7,871 bases of DNA from an uncultured Eubacteriales bacterium (GTDB lineage: Bacteria > Bacillota > Clostridia > Oscillospirales > Oscillospiraceae), in contig USHP01000078.1 in the NCBI GenBank assembly GCA_900554625.1, positions 1 through 7,871 of the forward strand, in the 5' to 3' direction. Every line of letters begins with the position of its first letter. Position 1 is the stretch's first letter. A program made the position numbers and the translations under genes. This document shows, one piece after another, positions 1 to 5,695 of the stretch. Under the pieces are notes generated by a model. That model had not been told where the DNA came from. It ran no database searches and saw only the letters and a list, made by a program, of their open reading frames with translations.

Positions 1-313
1 AGCGATATCTGTACAACCATCTTTCCGCTCTGGCGGCGCCGCTGCACCGGAAGGTGCGGGTACGGGATGCCTTTACCTGTGCGGAATTTGCAGTGAGCGT
101 GCTGAGCATGCTGGGCTTTGACTTTGACCCGAACCGGTTTTATACCATCGGCGCCATTGCCCGCCGGCTGGAAGATTACCACATTTATACCGGGATTTTC
201 CGGAAACCTACCGGGAAGACCCTCAGTTCTTTGCGGAAAAGCCTCTGCGCCACCCCATTGCCGCCAGCACCCAGAGCATTCTGGCCCTGCTGTGGCGCAA
301 GGCCTTTGCCTGA
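1..313 (+). pseudogene. 3' end of a hypothetical protein gene (NlpC/P60- or YiiX-like C-terminus?), apparently frameshifted
   Basis: The gene enters from the left edge, so its start is not visible. From base 3 the reading frame gives a protein-like sequence with a DAFTCAEF segment (Cys codon 78-80), then LSMLGFDFDPNRFYTIG and LEDYHIYTGIF. After about base 200 that frame turns into low-quality Ser/Pro/Arg text. The -1 frame, however, continues sensibly as PETYREDPQFFAEKPLRHPI and ends LLWRKAFA at the TGA at 311-313. One extra T in the TTTT run at 196-199 would join the two parts as YTGIF-PETYRED. So the gene carries a one-base deletion, or the read has an error there. The TCAEF cysteine followed by a short helical region resembles the C-terminal half of clostridial NlpC/P60- or YiiX-like cysteine-hydrolase-fold proteins, but this is a weak family guess. 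The stop is followed at once by a hairpin terminator. Confidence 0.6.
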
Positions 314-332
314 ACATGGGAATATAAAAATC

Positions 333-365
333 GGCAGCGTTTTGCCCTTCCGGCGAAACGCTGCC
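333..365. terminator. Bidirectional rho-independent terminator between convergent genes
   Basis: GGCAGCGTTT at 333-342 pairs with AAACGCTGCC at 356-365. The inner bases T-GCC (343-346) and GGC-G (352-355) extend the stem to about 13 pairs around a five-base loop. On the minus strand the hairpin is followed by GATTTTTATATT, a good U tract for ending the arsR transcript. On the plus strand it is followed by ATGTTTTCCTT, a weaker U tract for the broken gene ending at 313. It lies between the stop codons of the two convergent genes. Confidence 0.85.
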
Positions 366-377
366 ATGTTTTCCTTG

Positions 378-671
378 TTACTCCAACACATGCTCCAGAC
401 CCATCTGCAAAATGGTTTTCACATGGTCGTCCGCCAGGGAATAGAGGATGTTTTTTCCTTCCCGGCGGTATTTGATGAGGTGCATCTGCTTCAGAAGCCG
501 CAGCTGATGGGAAATGGCGCTTTGGCTCAGAGACACCGCCTGGGCAATGTCCGTTACGCACAGCTCCTGCTGGGCCAGCAAAGACAGAATCTGCACCCGG
601 GTAGCATCCGCAAAGCCCTTGAATAGCTCCGCAATCTGCTCCATGGTTTCCTTGTTGGGCAATGTCTGCAT
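378..671 (-). CDS. ArsR/SmtB-family transcriptional regulator, predicted Zn(II)-type metal sensor
   Basis: This 97-residue protein has the usual length and winged-helix layout of the ArsR/SmtB family: FADATRVQIL (20-29), the recognition-helix region SLSQSAISHQLRLLKQ (47-62), and the wing YRREGKNILYSL (68-79). The last helix contains D81-x-H83-x10-H94-x2-E97. This matches the alpha-5 zinc site known in SmtB and CzrA (Asp-x-His, ten residues, His, two residues, Glu/His). The alpha-3 motif is ELCVTDIA (36-43), with one Cys and Thr where CadC/ArsR-type sensors have the second Cys, so an alpha-3 thiolate site looks incomplete. Family members are dimeric repressors that leave DNA on binding metal. 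The start is supported by AGGAGG (679-684) seven bases upstream. No metal pump lies in the window, so its target is unknown; it may control itself or the divergent operon. Confidence 0.92.
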   Translation of the reverse strand: MQTLPNKETMEQIAELFKGFADATRVQILSLLAQQELCVTDIAQAVSLSQSAISHQLRLLKQMHLIKYRREGKNILYSLADDHVKTILQMGLEHVLE

Positions 672-698
672 CCCGGCACCTCCTGTTGGTTTTCTCTC

Positions 699-727
699 AT
701 TTTAGCCGAATCTGACCAAAGATGCAA
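699..727 (-). promoter_or_regulatory. Sigma-A type promoter of the arsR gene
   Basis: Read on the minus strand, TTGCAT (727-722) and TAAAAT (704-699) are separated by 17 bases. The expected start of transcription near 692 leaves a leader of about 21 bases that contains the AGGAGG site. A small ATCT...AGAT dyad (710-723) lies in the spacer and could be part of an operator, but its arms are only four bases. Confidence 0.65.
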
Positions 728-742
728 CCATTTTATTTTTGG

Positions 743-767
743 CTTTCTGTAGTGAATTTCCAGAAAG
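743..767. repeat. Inverted repeat CTTTCTG-N11-CAGAAAG in the divergent intergenic region
   Basis: CTTTCTG (743-749) and CAGAAAG (761-767) are perfect seven-base arms around 11 bases. The dyad lies 15 bases upstream of the arsR -35 box and roughly 100 bases upstream of the -35 of the divergent operon. Its position fits a regulator site, but no binder can be named from sequence alone. Confidence 0.45.
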
Positions 768-801
768 GACAAATACTAGCACAAAAGCAGTCCGGCTTTG
801 G

Positions 802-826
802 GAAGGTGAAAATTATGTCAACCTTC
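802..826. repeat. Imperfect inverted repeat GAAGGTGA / TCAACCTTC
   Basis: GAAGGTGA (802-809) and TCAACCTTC (818-826) pair as six outer and two inner base pairs with one bulged A. It is followed on the plus strand by TTTCTC, too poor a U tract for a convincing terminator. It could be a protein-binding dyad in the region between the divergent promoters. Confidence 0.35.
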
Positions 827-835
827 TTTCTCGAC

Positions 836-853
836 AAAAACTTTTAAGTTTTT
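836..853. repeat. 18-base near-perfect palindrome upstream of the envelope operon promoter
   Basis: AAAAACTT (836-843) and AAGTTTTT (846-853) are exact inverted arms around a central TT. The centre of the dyad is about 20 bases upstream of the -35 box at 864-870. That placement suits an activator or repressor site, although an AT-rich dyad of this kind can also arise by chance. Confidence 0.45.
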
Positions 854-863
854 ATGAAAAGCC

Positions 864-892
864 TTTGCAATCCCAAAAAAGTATGATATAGT
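864..892 (+). promoter_or_regulatory. Sigma-A type promoter of the four-gene envelope operon
   Basis: TTTGCA (864-869), or TTGCAA one base later, stands 17 or 16 bases before TATAGT (887-892). The predicted start near 899 gives a leader of about 46 bases to the ATG at 945. The -10 box lies inside an imperfect palindrome, GTAT-GA-TATA-GT-ATAC (881-896), which could be an operator. No other promoter is evident before 5535, so this one probably drives all four genes. Confidence 0.6.
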
Positions 893-931
893 ATACGGAG
901 TTTAAGATGACTGACTATGCGCAAACGTAAA

Positions 932-936
932 AGAGG
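932..936 (+). promoter_or_regulatory. Ribosome binding site that favours the second ATG (945) of the glycosyltransferase gene
   Basis: AGAGG at 932-936 is only two bases from the ATG at 939 but eight bases from the ATG at 945. The second spacing is the normal one, so translation most likely starts at 945 with MKDLSKIS. The upstream ATG adds only Met-Asp. Confidence 0.6.
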
Positions 937-944
937 CGATGGAT

Positions 945-2045
945 ATGAAGGATTTATCGAAAATTTCGGTAGTGCTGCCTTCTCTGGACCCGGACGAAAA
1001 GCTGATTGCGGTGGTAGATGGCCTGTTGGAATATGGCTTCACCGATATCATCCTGGTCAATGACGGCAGCAAACCAGAGAATCTGCACTATTTTCAGGAT
1101 CTGGCGGCCAAACACCCCCAGATTCATTTACTGCACCACGAAGTGAACAAAGGAAAGGGCGCTGCCCTGAAAAACGCTTTCCGCTATTTCCTGGAGAACC
1201 GTCCGGAGGGTCTTGGCGTGGTCACCGTGGACGGAGACAACCAGCACCACCCGGAAGATACCCGGGCCTGCTGTGAACATATGCTGGAAACCGGACATAC
1301 CGTCCTGGGCTGCCGGGATTTTACATTGGAGCATGTCCCTTCCAGAAGCCGGTTCGGCAACCACACCACCTCCGCCATTTTCAAGATCTTTGTGGGCATG
1401 ACCATTTCCGACACCCAGACCGGCCTGCGGGCCATTCCCCGGGATGTGCTGGAAGCCCTGGTGGATGTGGAGGGTGACCGGTTTGAATACGAAACCAATA
1501 TGCTCCTGGCCTTCAAGACCCTGGGCATTCCCTTTGATGAGGTAAAGATCCGCACCGTTTATATTGAGGAAAACAAAAGCTCCCATTTCCGGGTGATTCA
1601 CGATTCCTGGCGGATTTACAAGCTGATTCTGGCCCACTTCTTCCGCTACACCATCAGCTCCCTGGTCAGTGCTGTGGTGGATACCCTGAGCTATGCGCTG
1701 CTAAGTTGGGCGCTGGCTCCGCTGCTGCGGGGATTTGCCCTGACGGCGGTTTCCGGCGTGGGAGCCAGAACCATTTCTTCTCTGCTGAATTTCTTCCTGA
1801 ACAAGAAGCTGGTGTTCCGGGCCAATGTGGATACCAAACGGGCCATGCTTCGCTACTATGCCCTGGCCCTGCCCCAGATGGCGGCTCAGGTGCTGCTGAC
1901 CCAGGGAGCTTACGCATTGTTTGCCGTCAGCGACCGTTCTAACGGTCTGCGCACGGTGATTTACGCCCTGGTGATGATTGCCCTGTATTTCCTTAGCTAT
2001 ATGATCCAGCAGCGCTGGGTCTTTGCACCGCAAAAATCCAAATAA
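945..2045 (+). CDS. Family 2 glycosyltransferase fused to a GtrA-type membrane domain
   Basis: This is a 366-residue protein from the preferred start (368 from 939). Residues 6 to about 215 form a GT-A glycosyltransferase of the dolichyl/polyprenyl-phosphate sugar synthase type, with ISVVLPSLD at the front, VNDGS (38-42), the DxD metal site in VDGDNQ (D96, D98), SRFGN, and SDTQTGLR (155-162). Residues from about 232 are a GtrA domain with four membrane segments, including FLNKKLVF and a terminal QQRWVF typical of that family. By family, the GT2 part transfers a sugar from a nucleotide donor to polyprenyl phosphate on the cytoplasmic face, and GtrA helps move the lipid-linked sugar outward. 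Donor sugar is unknown. It is the first gene of the operon; its stop is 11 bases before the next start, and the next gene's binding site overlaps the stop. Confidence 0.93.
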   Translation: MKDLSKISVVLPSLDPDEKLIAVVDGLLEYGFTDIILVNDGSKPENLHYFQDLAAKHPQIHLLHHEVNKGKGAALKNAFRYFLENRPEGLGVVTVDGDNQHHPEDTRACCEHMLETGHTVLGCRDFTLEHVPSRSRFGNHTTSAIFKIFVGMTISDTQTGLRAIPRDVLEALVDVEGDRFEYETNMLLAFKTLGIPFDEVKIRTVYIEENKSSHFRVIHDSWRIYKLILAHFFRYTISSLVSAVVDTLSYALLSWALAPLLRGFALTAVSGVGARTISSLLNFFLNKKLVFRANVDTKRAMLRYYALALPQMAAQVLLTQGAYALFAVSDRSNGLRTVIYALVMIALYFLSYMIQQRWVFAPQKSK

Positions 2046-2050
2046 GAGGT
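2044..2050 (+). promoter_or_regulatory. Ribosome binding site that favours the ATG at 2057 of the phosphodiester glycosidase gene
   Basis: AAGAGGT (2044-2050) overlaps the TAA of the upstream gene and abuts the ATG at 2051, leaving no room for initiation there. The in-frame ATG at 2057 is seven bases from GAGG, a normal spacing. The protein therefore probably begins MNKKNQ rather than MCMNKK. Confidence 0.6.
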
Positions 2051-2056
2051 ATGTGT

Positions 2057-3214
2057 ATGAACAAGAAAAATCAAGTTCCGGATCGCGCCCCTCATGCCGT
2101 CCAGGGCGCCTCGGCTGGAAAGCAGAAAAAGAAAAGCGGCCTGATGGGCCGGATTGTACGGCGGTTTTTCCTGCTGCTGTTTACGGTGATTTTGCTGGCC
2201 TTTGCAGCGTTGGTTCTGGTGATGAACCTGGTGTTCAACGGCCCGTCTCCCGCAGCCAGAACCCAGCTGACCATGTCCCTGATCGAAGCCAGTGCCACCA
2301 AGTGGGTTCCGGCCCTGTTTATTGGTGAGGAATCGGTGGCGGAGATTCGTACCAGCGTACAAGGTGCAGAGCTGACAGAAGAAGTGACCGACACTTCCCA
2401 GGTGGTCATCAACAAGGATTCTGCCATGACCTCCAGCAGCGATGAATGGGAGAAGTACCCCGATGGTATTCGGATTGAAAGCTATTCCGGCGATACCTAT
2501 AACGCCCACATCATGATCGTGAAGAACCCCTCTCAGGTTTATATGGGTATTTCCACAGAGAAATTCTCCACCAGCATTCCCGGTAAGCGGCTCAATGCGG
2601 TCATTGAGGAAGAAGGCGCACTGGCAGCCATCAACGCCGGCGCATTTAACGATGACGGCACCGCCAGCGCTTCCGTGGGCAGCTGCCCTCTGGGACTGGT
2701 TATGTCCGGCGGCAAGTGTGTCTGGACCAGCGGCAAGCAGCCCGGTCTGGAAGGCTTTGCCGGATTCAACACCGACAACATTCTGGTGGTTTCCAAGACC
2801 AATCTGTCTCAGTCTGAGGCAGAGCAGCTGAACATCCGGGACGGCTGCTGCTTCGGCCCTGCGCTGATTATCAACGGCGAAATCAACGGCGAAGCCTATA
2901 ACAACAATTCCGGTCTGAATCCCCGGACCGCCATTGGTCAGAGAGCCGACGGCGCCGTGATCTTCGTCTGCATTGACGGACGGCAGACCAGCTCCATGGG
3001 CGGCACCTATGCCGATATCATCGACATTATGGTGGAATACGGCGCAGTCAATGCCTGCAACATGGACGGCGGTTCCTCTTCCATTATGTATTATCGGGAT
3101 ACCTACGGACGCTACGGCGAAGCCGGTCAGGTGCAGATGATCAACAACTACTCTCTGCTCCAGTCTCAGCCCAGACGTATGCCCAACTACTGGCTTGTTC
3201 GGGCTGCAGAGTAA
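2057..3214 (+). CDS. Membrane-anchored phosphodiester glycosidase family protein (NAGPA domain)
   Basis: This 385-residue protein has a basic cytoplasmic tail (about 1-36, with KQKKK), one membrane segment (about 37-60) and an extracytoplasmic part. The C-terminal 250 residues carry the marks of the NAGPA (DUF2233-like) fold: AAINAGAFND (N193), GLNPRTAIG (N288-P-R-T), VIFVCIDGRQ, and NMDGGSSS (D337-S342). The family is named after the mammalian enzyme that removes GlcNAc from a GlcNAc-1-phospho-diester. Bacterial members are thought to cut sugar phosphodiesters in envelope polymers or glycolipids, but the substrate here is unknown. The membrane anchor and the neighbouring polyprenyl sugar transferase and lipid phosphatase point to work on a lipid- or wall-linked sugar phosphate at the cell surface. 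The gap to the next gene is 11 bases and holds most of the next AAGGAGGT site. Confidence 0.9.
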   Translation: MNKKNQVPDRAPHAVQGASAGKQKKKSGLMGRIVRRFFLLLFTVILLAFAALVLVMNLVFNGPSPAARTQLTMSLIEASATKWVPALFIGEESVAEIRTSVQGAELTEEVTDTSQVVINKDSAMTSSSDEWEKYPDGIRIESYSGDTYNAHIMIVKNPSQVYMGISTEKFSTSIPGKRLNAVIEEEGALAAINAGAFNDDGTASASVGSCPLGLVMSGGKCVWTSGKQPGLEGFAGFNTDNILVVSKTNLSQSEAEQLNIRDGCCFGPALIINGEINGEAYNNNSGLNPRTAIGQRADGAVIFVCIDGRQTSSMGGTYADIIDIMVEYGAVNACNMDGGSSSIMYYRDTYGRYGEAGQVQMINNYSLLQSQPRRMPNYWLVRAAE

Positions 3215-3225
3215 GGAGGTAAGCC

Positions 3226-4935
3226 ATGTACAAAGGAAAATTTGACCAGAAGTCAAAAAATACCACTTCTGATATCCAGGAGCTCATTGCCCAGCGCAAT
3301 GCTGCCCCCGCAAAGCCCCAGCCCAAAGCCGCTCCCAAAACGGCTCCCCAGAACAGAGCCCACCAGGCATCTCAGGCTCCGACCCGTCCGGCTTCGGGCA
3401 GACCGGCAGCCCCCGCTTCCCGGGAGCAGGCGGCCAGAGCCCAGAGAATGCAGCCCATGCCCCAGTCTGCGCCCCAGAAAAAGAAGAAGGGCCCCCGTAC
3501 CGGCGGCGTGATCTTCTATACGCTGTATTTCCTGTTCATTCTGGTGTTCTTTGTGGGCACCTATATTGGCCTGACATGGCTGCATGGCTGGCTGAGCGAT
3601 TACGAAGCAGCCCAGCCCACCGCCAAGGCCCAGCAGGTGTTCGACCAGCTGTTCACCAACCCGGACTGGAGTGCCTTGTACGAAGCCACCGGCGCTCAGG
3701 ATTCTCCTTATGAAGGCAAGGAAGAGTTCGTGGCCTTCATGCAGAGCCGGATTGATCCTACTCAGCTGACTTATCTGGAAACCTCCGCCGGTTTGTCCGG
3801 TGACAAGAAGTACGAAGTCCGACTGGGCGAGGAAGTGATTGCCACCTTTACCCTGGTGGACAAGAACGCCCAGGCAGACAACGCTCTGGGTGATCTGGGC
3901 GCCATTCCCGATTGGCAGCTGGGCAAGGTGGACGTGAAGTTCCAGCGGGAAGGCACCTACCGGATTCAGGTGCTGGAAGGCCATACTGCTTACGTCAATG
4001 ATGTGGCCCTGGACGAAAGCTTCACCATCCAGAAGGCAACCACCCTGGCTGCTGACTATTTGCCGGAGGGCGTTACCGGATTCCGGATGTGCACTCAGGA
4101 AATCACTGGCCTGATGGTCAAGCCCACCGTGACGGTCTTTGACGAAAAGGGTACCCAGATGGAGGTATCCTACAATGAGGAGACCAAGACCTTCGTGGAG
4201 AATGTGGACGGCAGCAGCGCCGCTATGACCGACGAGCAGAAGACCGTTGCTCTGGAGGCCGCGGAAACCTATTGCCTGTATATGATCGAGCGGGCTGACC
4301 GTACAGACATTGCCAAGTACTTTGACCCCACTTCCAATGTTTACAAGACCATCACCGGTCTGGGCGAACTGTGGATGCAGGGCAATTCCGGTTATGAATT
4401 CCAGAATGAGTCCGTAACCAACTTCGCCAGCTACAGCGACTCCCTGTTCTCTGCCCATGTCTCTTTGGACTTGGTGGTGACCCGTACCGATGGCACGCCC
4501 AAGACCTACGATTATGACCAGACCCTGTTCTTTAAGAAGTCCGATACCGGCAAGTGGCAGGCTTATGAGATGACCAACAAGGACGTGTCCCTGCCCAAGG
4601 GCCAGGTGCGCCTGACCTTCATGCAGGACGATACGGTACTGGTCAGCAACTTCTATGACACCGATGCCAAGGAAATCGTCACCCCGCTGATCTCCAACGT
4701 TCCTGCCGGTAAGGTATTTGCCGGATGGGTGCGGGAGGATGTAGACGACTACGGCAAGACCACCCTGACCCTGGTGTTCCAGCCGGATTCCGAGGGCAAG
4801 GTAACCATCCCCGACGGCACCACGCTGGTTCCCATGACACTGAAAGCCTACTTTGAAGACGCAGGGGCTGCTGCTGAGCAGCCCACTGCGGAAACCACAG
4901 CCGCTACCACACCCCCCACTTCGGAAGGAGCGTGA
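3226..4935 (+). CDS. Single-pass membrane protein of unknown function with Ala/Pro-rich cytoplasmic tail and multidomain exterior
   Basis: No specific family is recognised. This 569-residue protein begins with about 90 residues that are basic and rich in Ala, Pro and Gln, with no acidic patch, and are probably disordered in the cytoplasm. A KKKKGPR stop follows, then a membrane helix (about 95-118). Outside, residues about 125-220 and 335-455 each look like a small alpha+beta NTF2-like module (the second contains AAETYCLYMIERAD and FFKKSDTGKWQAYEM). A beta-rich stretch with TYRIQVLEGHTAYVND lies between them, an arrangement loosely like TcaA/YvbJ envelope proteins. Residues 457-550 resemble an InlB-type beta repeat (FAGW at 498-501). 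The tail (551-569) is Thr/Ala/Pro-rich. AAGGAGGT at 3213-3220 sets the start. It could be a scaffold or regulator for its operon neighbours; this is inference. Confidence 0.8.
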   Translation: MYKGKFDQKSKNTTSDIQELIAQRNAAPAKPQPKAAPKTAPQNRAHQASQAPTRPASGRPAAPASREQAARAQRMQPMPQSAPQKKKKGPRTGGVIFYTLYFLFILVFFVGTYIGLTWLHGWLSDYEAAQPTAKAQQVFDQLFTNPDWSALYEATGAQDSPYEGKEEFVAFMQSRIDPTQLTYLETSAGLSGDKKYEVRLGEEVIATFTLVDKNAQADNALGDLGAIPDWQLGKVDVKFQREGTYRIQVLEGHTAYVNDVALDESFTIQKATTLAADYLPEGVTGFRMCTQEITGLMVKPTVTVFDEKGTQMEVSYNEETKTFVENVDGSSAAMTDEQKTVALEAAETYCLYMIERADRTDIAKYFDPTSNVYKTITGLGELWMQGNSGYEFQNESVTNFASYSDSLFSAHVSLDLVVTRTDGTPKTYDYDQTLFFKKSDTGKWQAYEMTNKDVSLPKGQVRLTFMQDDTVLVSNFYDTDAKEIVTPLISNVPAGKVFAGWVREDVDDYGKTTLTLVFQPDSEGKVTIPDGTTLVPMTLKAYFEDAGAAAEQPTAETTAATTPPTSEGA

Positions 4936-4938
4936 CCC

Positions 4939-5535
4939 ATGCTGGCAATTTTAGACCAACTGGCAGTATCCTTTGACCTTCCTATTCTGGACTGGATTCA
5001 GGCCAATCTGAAAAACGATATCCTGGATGTCATTATGCCCATCATCACCCTGTTCGGTGACGGCGGCATCTTCTGGATTGCCTGCGCCGTGCTGCTGCTG
5101 ATCTTCCCCAAAACCCGGAAGATCGGTCTGGGCATGGGATTTGCCCTGATTCTGGGCCTGATCGTGTGCAACATCACCCTGAAGCCACTGGTAGGGCGCA
5201 TTCGGCCCTATGACTTCCAGATGGAACACTTTCAAAAGGAAATTCTGCTGCTGACCGAGCGGATGCATGACTATTCCTTCCCCTCCGGCCACACCATCGC
5301 TTCTTTTGAGGCAGCCACGGTGCTGCTGAAAAACAGCAAGAAAATGGGCATTCCTGCCATGATTCTGGCGGTGCTCATTGCCTTCTCCCGGCTGTATCTG
5401 TACGTACACTATCCCACTGACGTAATCTTCTCCATCTTTGCGGGCATTCTCTTCGCCTTCATCGGTGATGCCCTGGCAGCGAAAGTTGCCCCCAAGCTCA
5501 CCGGAAAACCCAAGGGAAGATTTGAAGCCAGATAA
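4939..5535 (+). CDS. PAP2-family membrane phosphatase, probable polyprenyl/lipid pyrophosphate phosphatase
   Basis: This 198-residue multi-pass protein has all three parts of the PAP2 active site: K82-x6-R89-P90 (KPLVGRIRP), P115-S116-G117-H118, and S150-R151-x5-H157-x3-D161 (SRLYLYVHYPTD). H118 and H157 are the expected nucleophile-side and acid histidines. Several membrane helices flank these motifs, and the short length is that of the bacterial BcrC/PgpB-like group. These enzymes remove phosphate from lipid phosphates or pyrophosphates on the outer face of the membrane, for example undecaprenyl pyrophosphate. In this operon, recycling of the lipid carrier used by the first gene is the simplest role, but phosphatidylglycerol phosphate or another lipid cannot be excluded. 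AAGGAG (4925-4930), eight bases before the ATG, lies inside the end of the upstream gene; the intergenic gap is three bases. Confidence 0.93.
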   Translation: MLAILDQLAVSFDLPILDWIQANLKNDILDVIMPIITLFGDGGIFWIACAVLLLIFPKTRKIGLGMGFALILGLIVCNITLKPLVGRIRPYDFQMEHFQKEILLLTERMHDYSFPSGHTIASFEAATVLLKNSKKMGIPAMILAVLIAFSRLYLYVHYPTDVIFSIFAGILFAFIGDALAAKVAPKLTGKPKGRFEAR

Positions 5536-5543
5536 CAACGTAA

Positions 5544-5583
5544 ACCGGCGCCCAAAGCCAAAGCAATGGGCGCCGGTATTTTT
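5544..5583 (+). terminator. Rho-independent terminator of the envelope operon
   Basis: ACCGGCGCCCA (5544-5554) pairs exactly with TGGGCGCCGGT (5567-5577), an 11-base GC-rich stem with a 12-base loop. It is followed by ATTTTTATA. It starts nine bases after the PAP2 stop codon. On the other strand no T run follows, so it is one-way. Confidence 0.92.
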
Positions 5584-5651
5584 ATAAAGAAATGGACTCC
5601 GGAGTTTCCTGCCCACGGCGGAGAAAGTCCAAACCGTTTTCAGCCAGGGGG

Positions 5652-5691
5652 AAAAGCATACAGAAAGGCCCAGGCATTTGCCTGGGCCTTT
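5652..5691 (-). terminator. Rho-independent terminator of the Na/Pi cotransporter gene
   Basis: AAAGGCCCAGGC (5664-5675) pairs exactly with GCCTGGGCCTTT (5680-5691) around the loop ATTT. Read on the minus strand, the hairpin ends in CCTTT and continues CTGTATGCTTTTC, giving a broken U tract. It sits four bases beyond the stop codon at 5696-5698. Confidence 0.8.
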
Positions 5692-5695
5692 GGGA

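Noticed and set aside
198..204. Programmed -1 ribosomal frameshifting at the TTTTCCGG run of the left-edge gene
   Set aside because: There is no canonical slippery heptamer, no upstream Shine-Dalgarno-like stimulator and no obvious downstream pseudoknot; deletion or read error is simpler.
54..626. A 190-codon plus-strand open frame from 54 running through the terminator into the antisense of arsR
   Set aside because: Only the first 50 or so codons are real coding text. The rest is out-of-frame sequence, a terminator hairpin and antisense of the regulator.
907..930. A seven-codon frame MTDYAQT in the operon leader, preceded by GGAG
   Set aside because: The GGAG (897-900) coincides with the predicted transcription start near 899, so the message would lack a usable binding site.
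1997..3256. A 419-codon minus-strand open frame opposite the phosphodiester glycosidase gene
   Set aside because: It has the same antisense cause: biased composition, no recognisable motif and no ribosome binding site in a sensible place, while the plus strand holds intact NAGPA motifs.
3253..4458. A 401-codon minus-strand open frame opposite the unknown membrane protein gene
   Set aside because: It is repetitive Gly/Leu/His-rich text lacking a promoter or start signal. The plus-strand frame has a strong AAGGAGGT site, a membrane helix and operon spacing.
5584..5651. Small palindrome ACTCCGGAGT (5596-5605) and TGGACT...AGTCCA arms between the two convergent terminators
   Set aside because: The arms are short, no gene or promoter is near, and the stretch lies between transcripts that end on both sides; no function can be supported.
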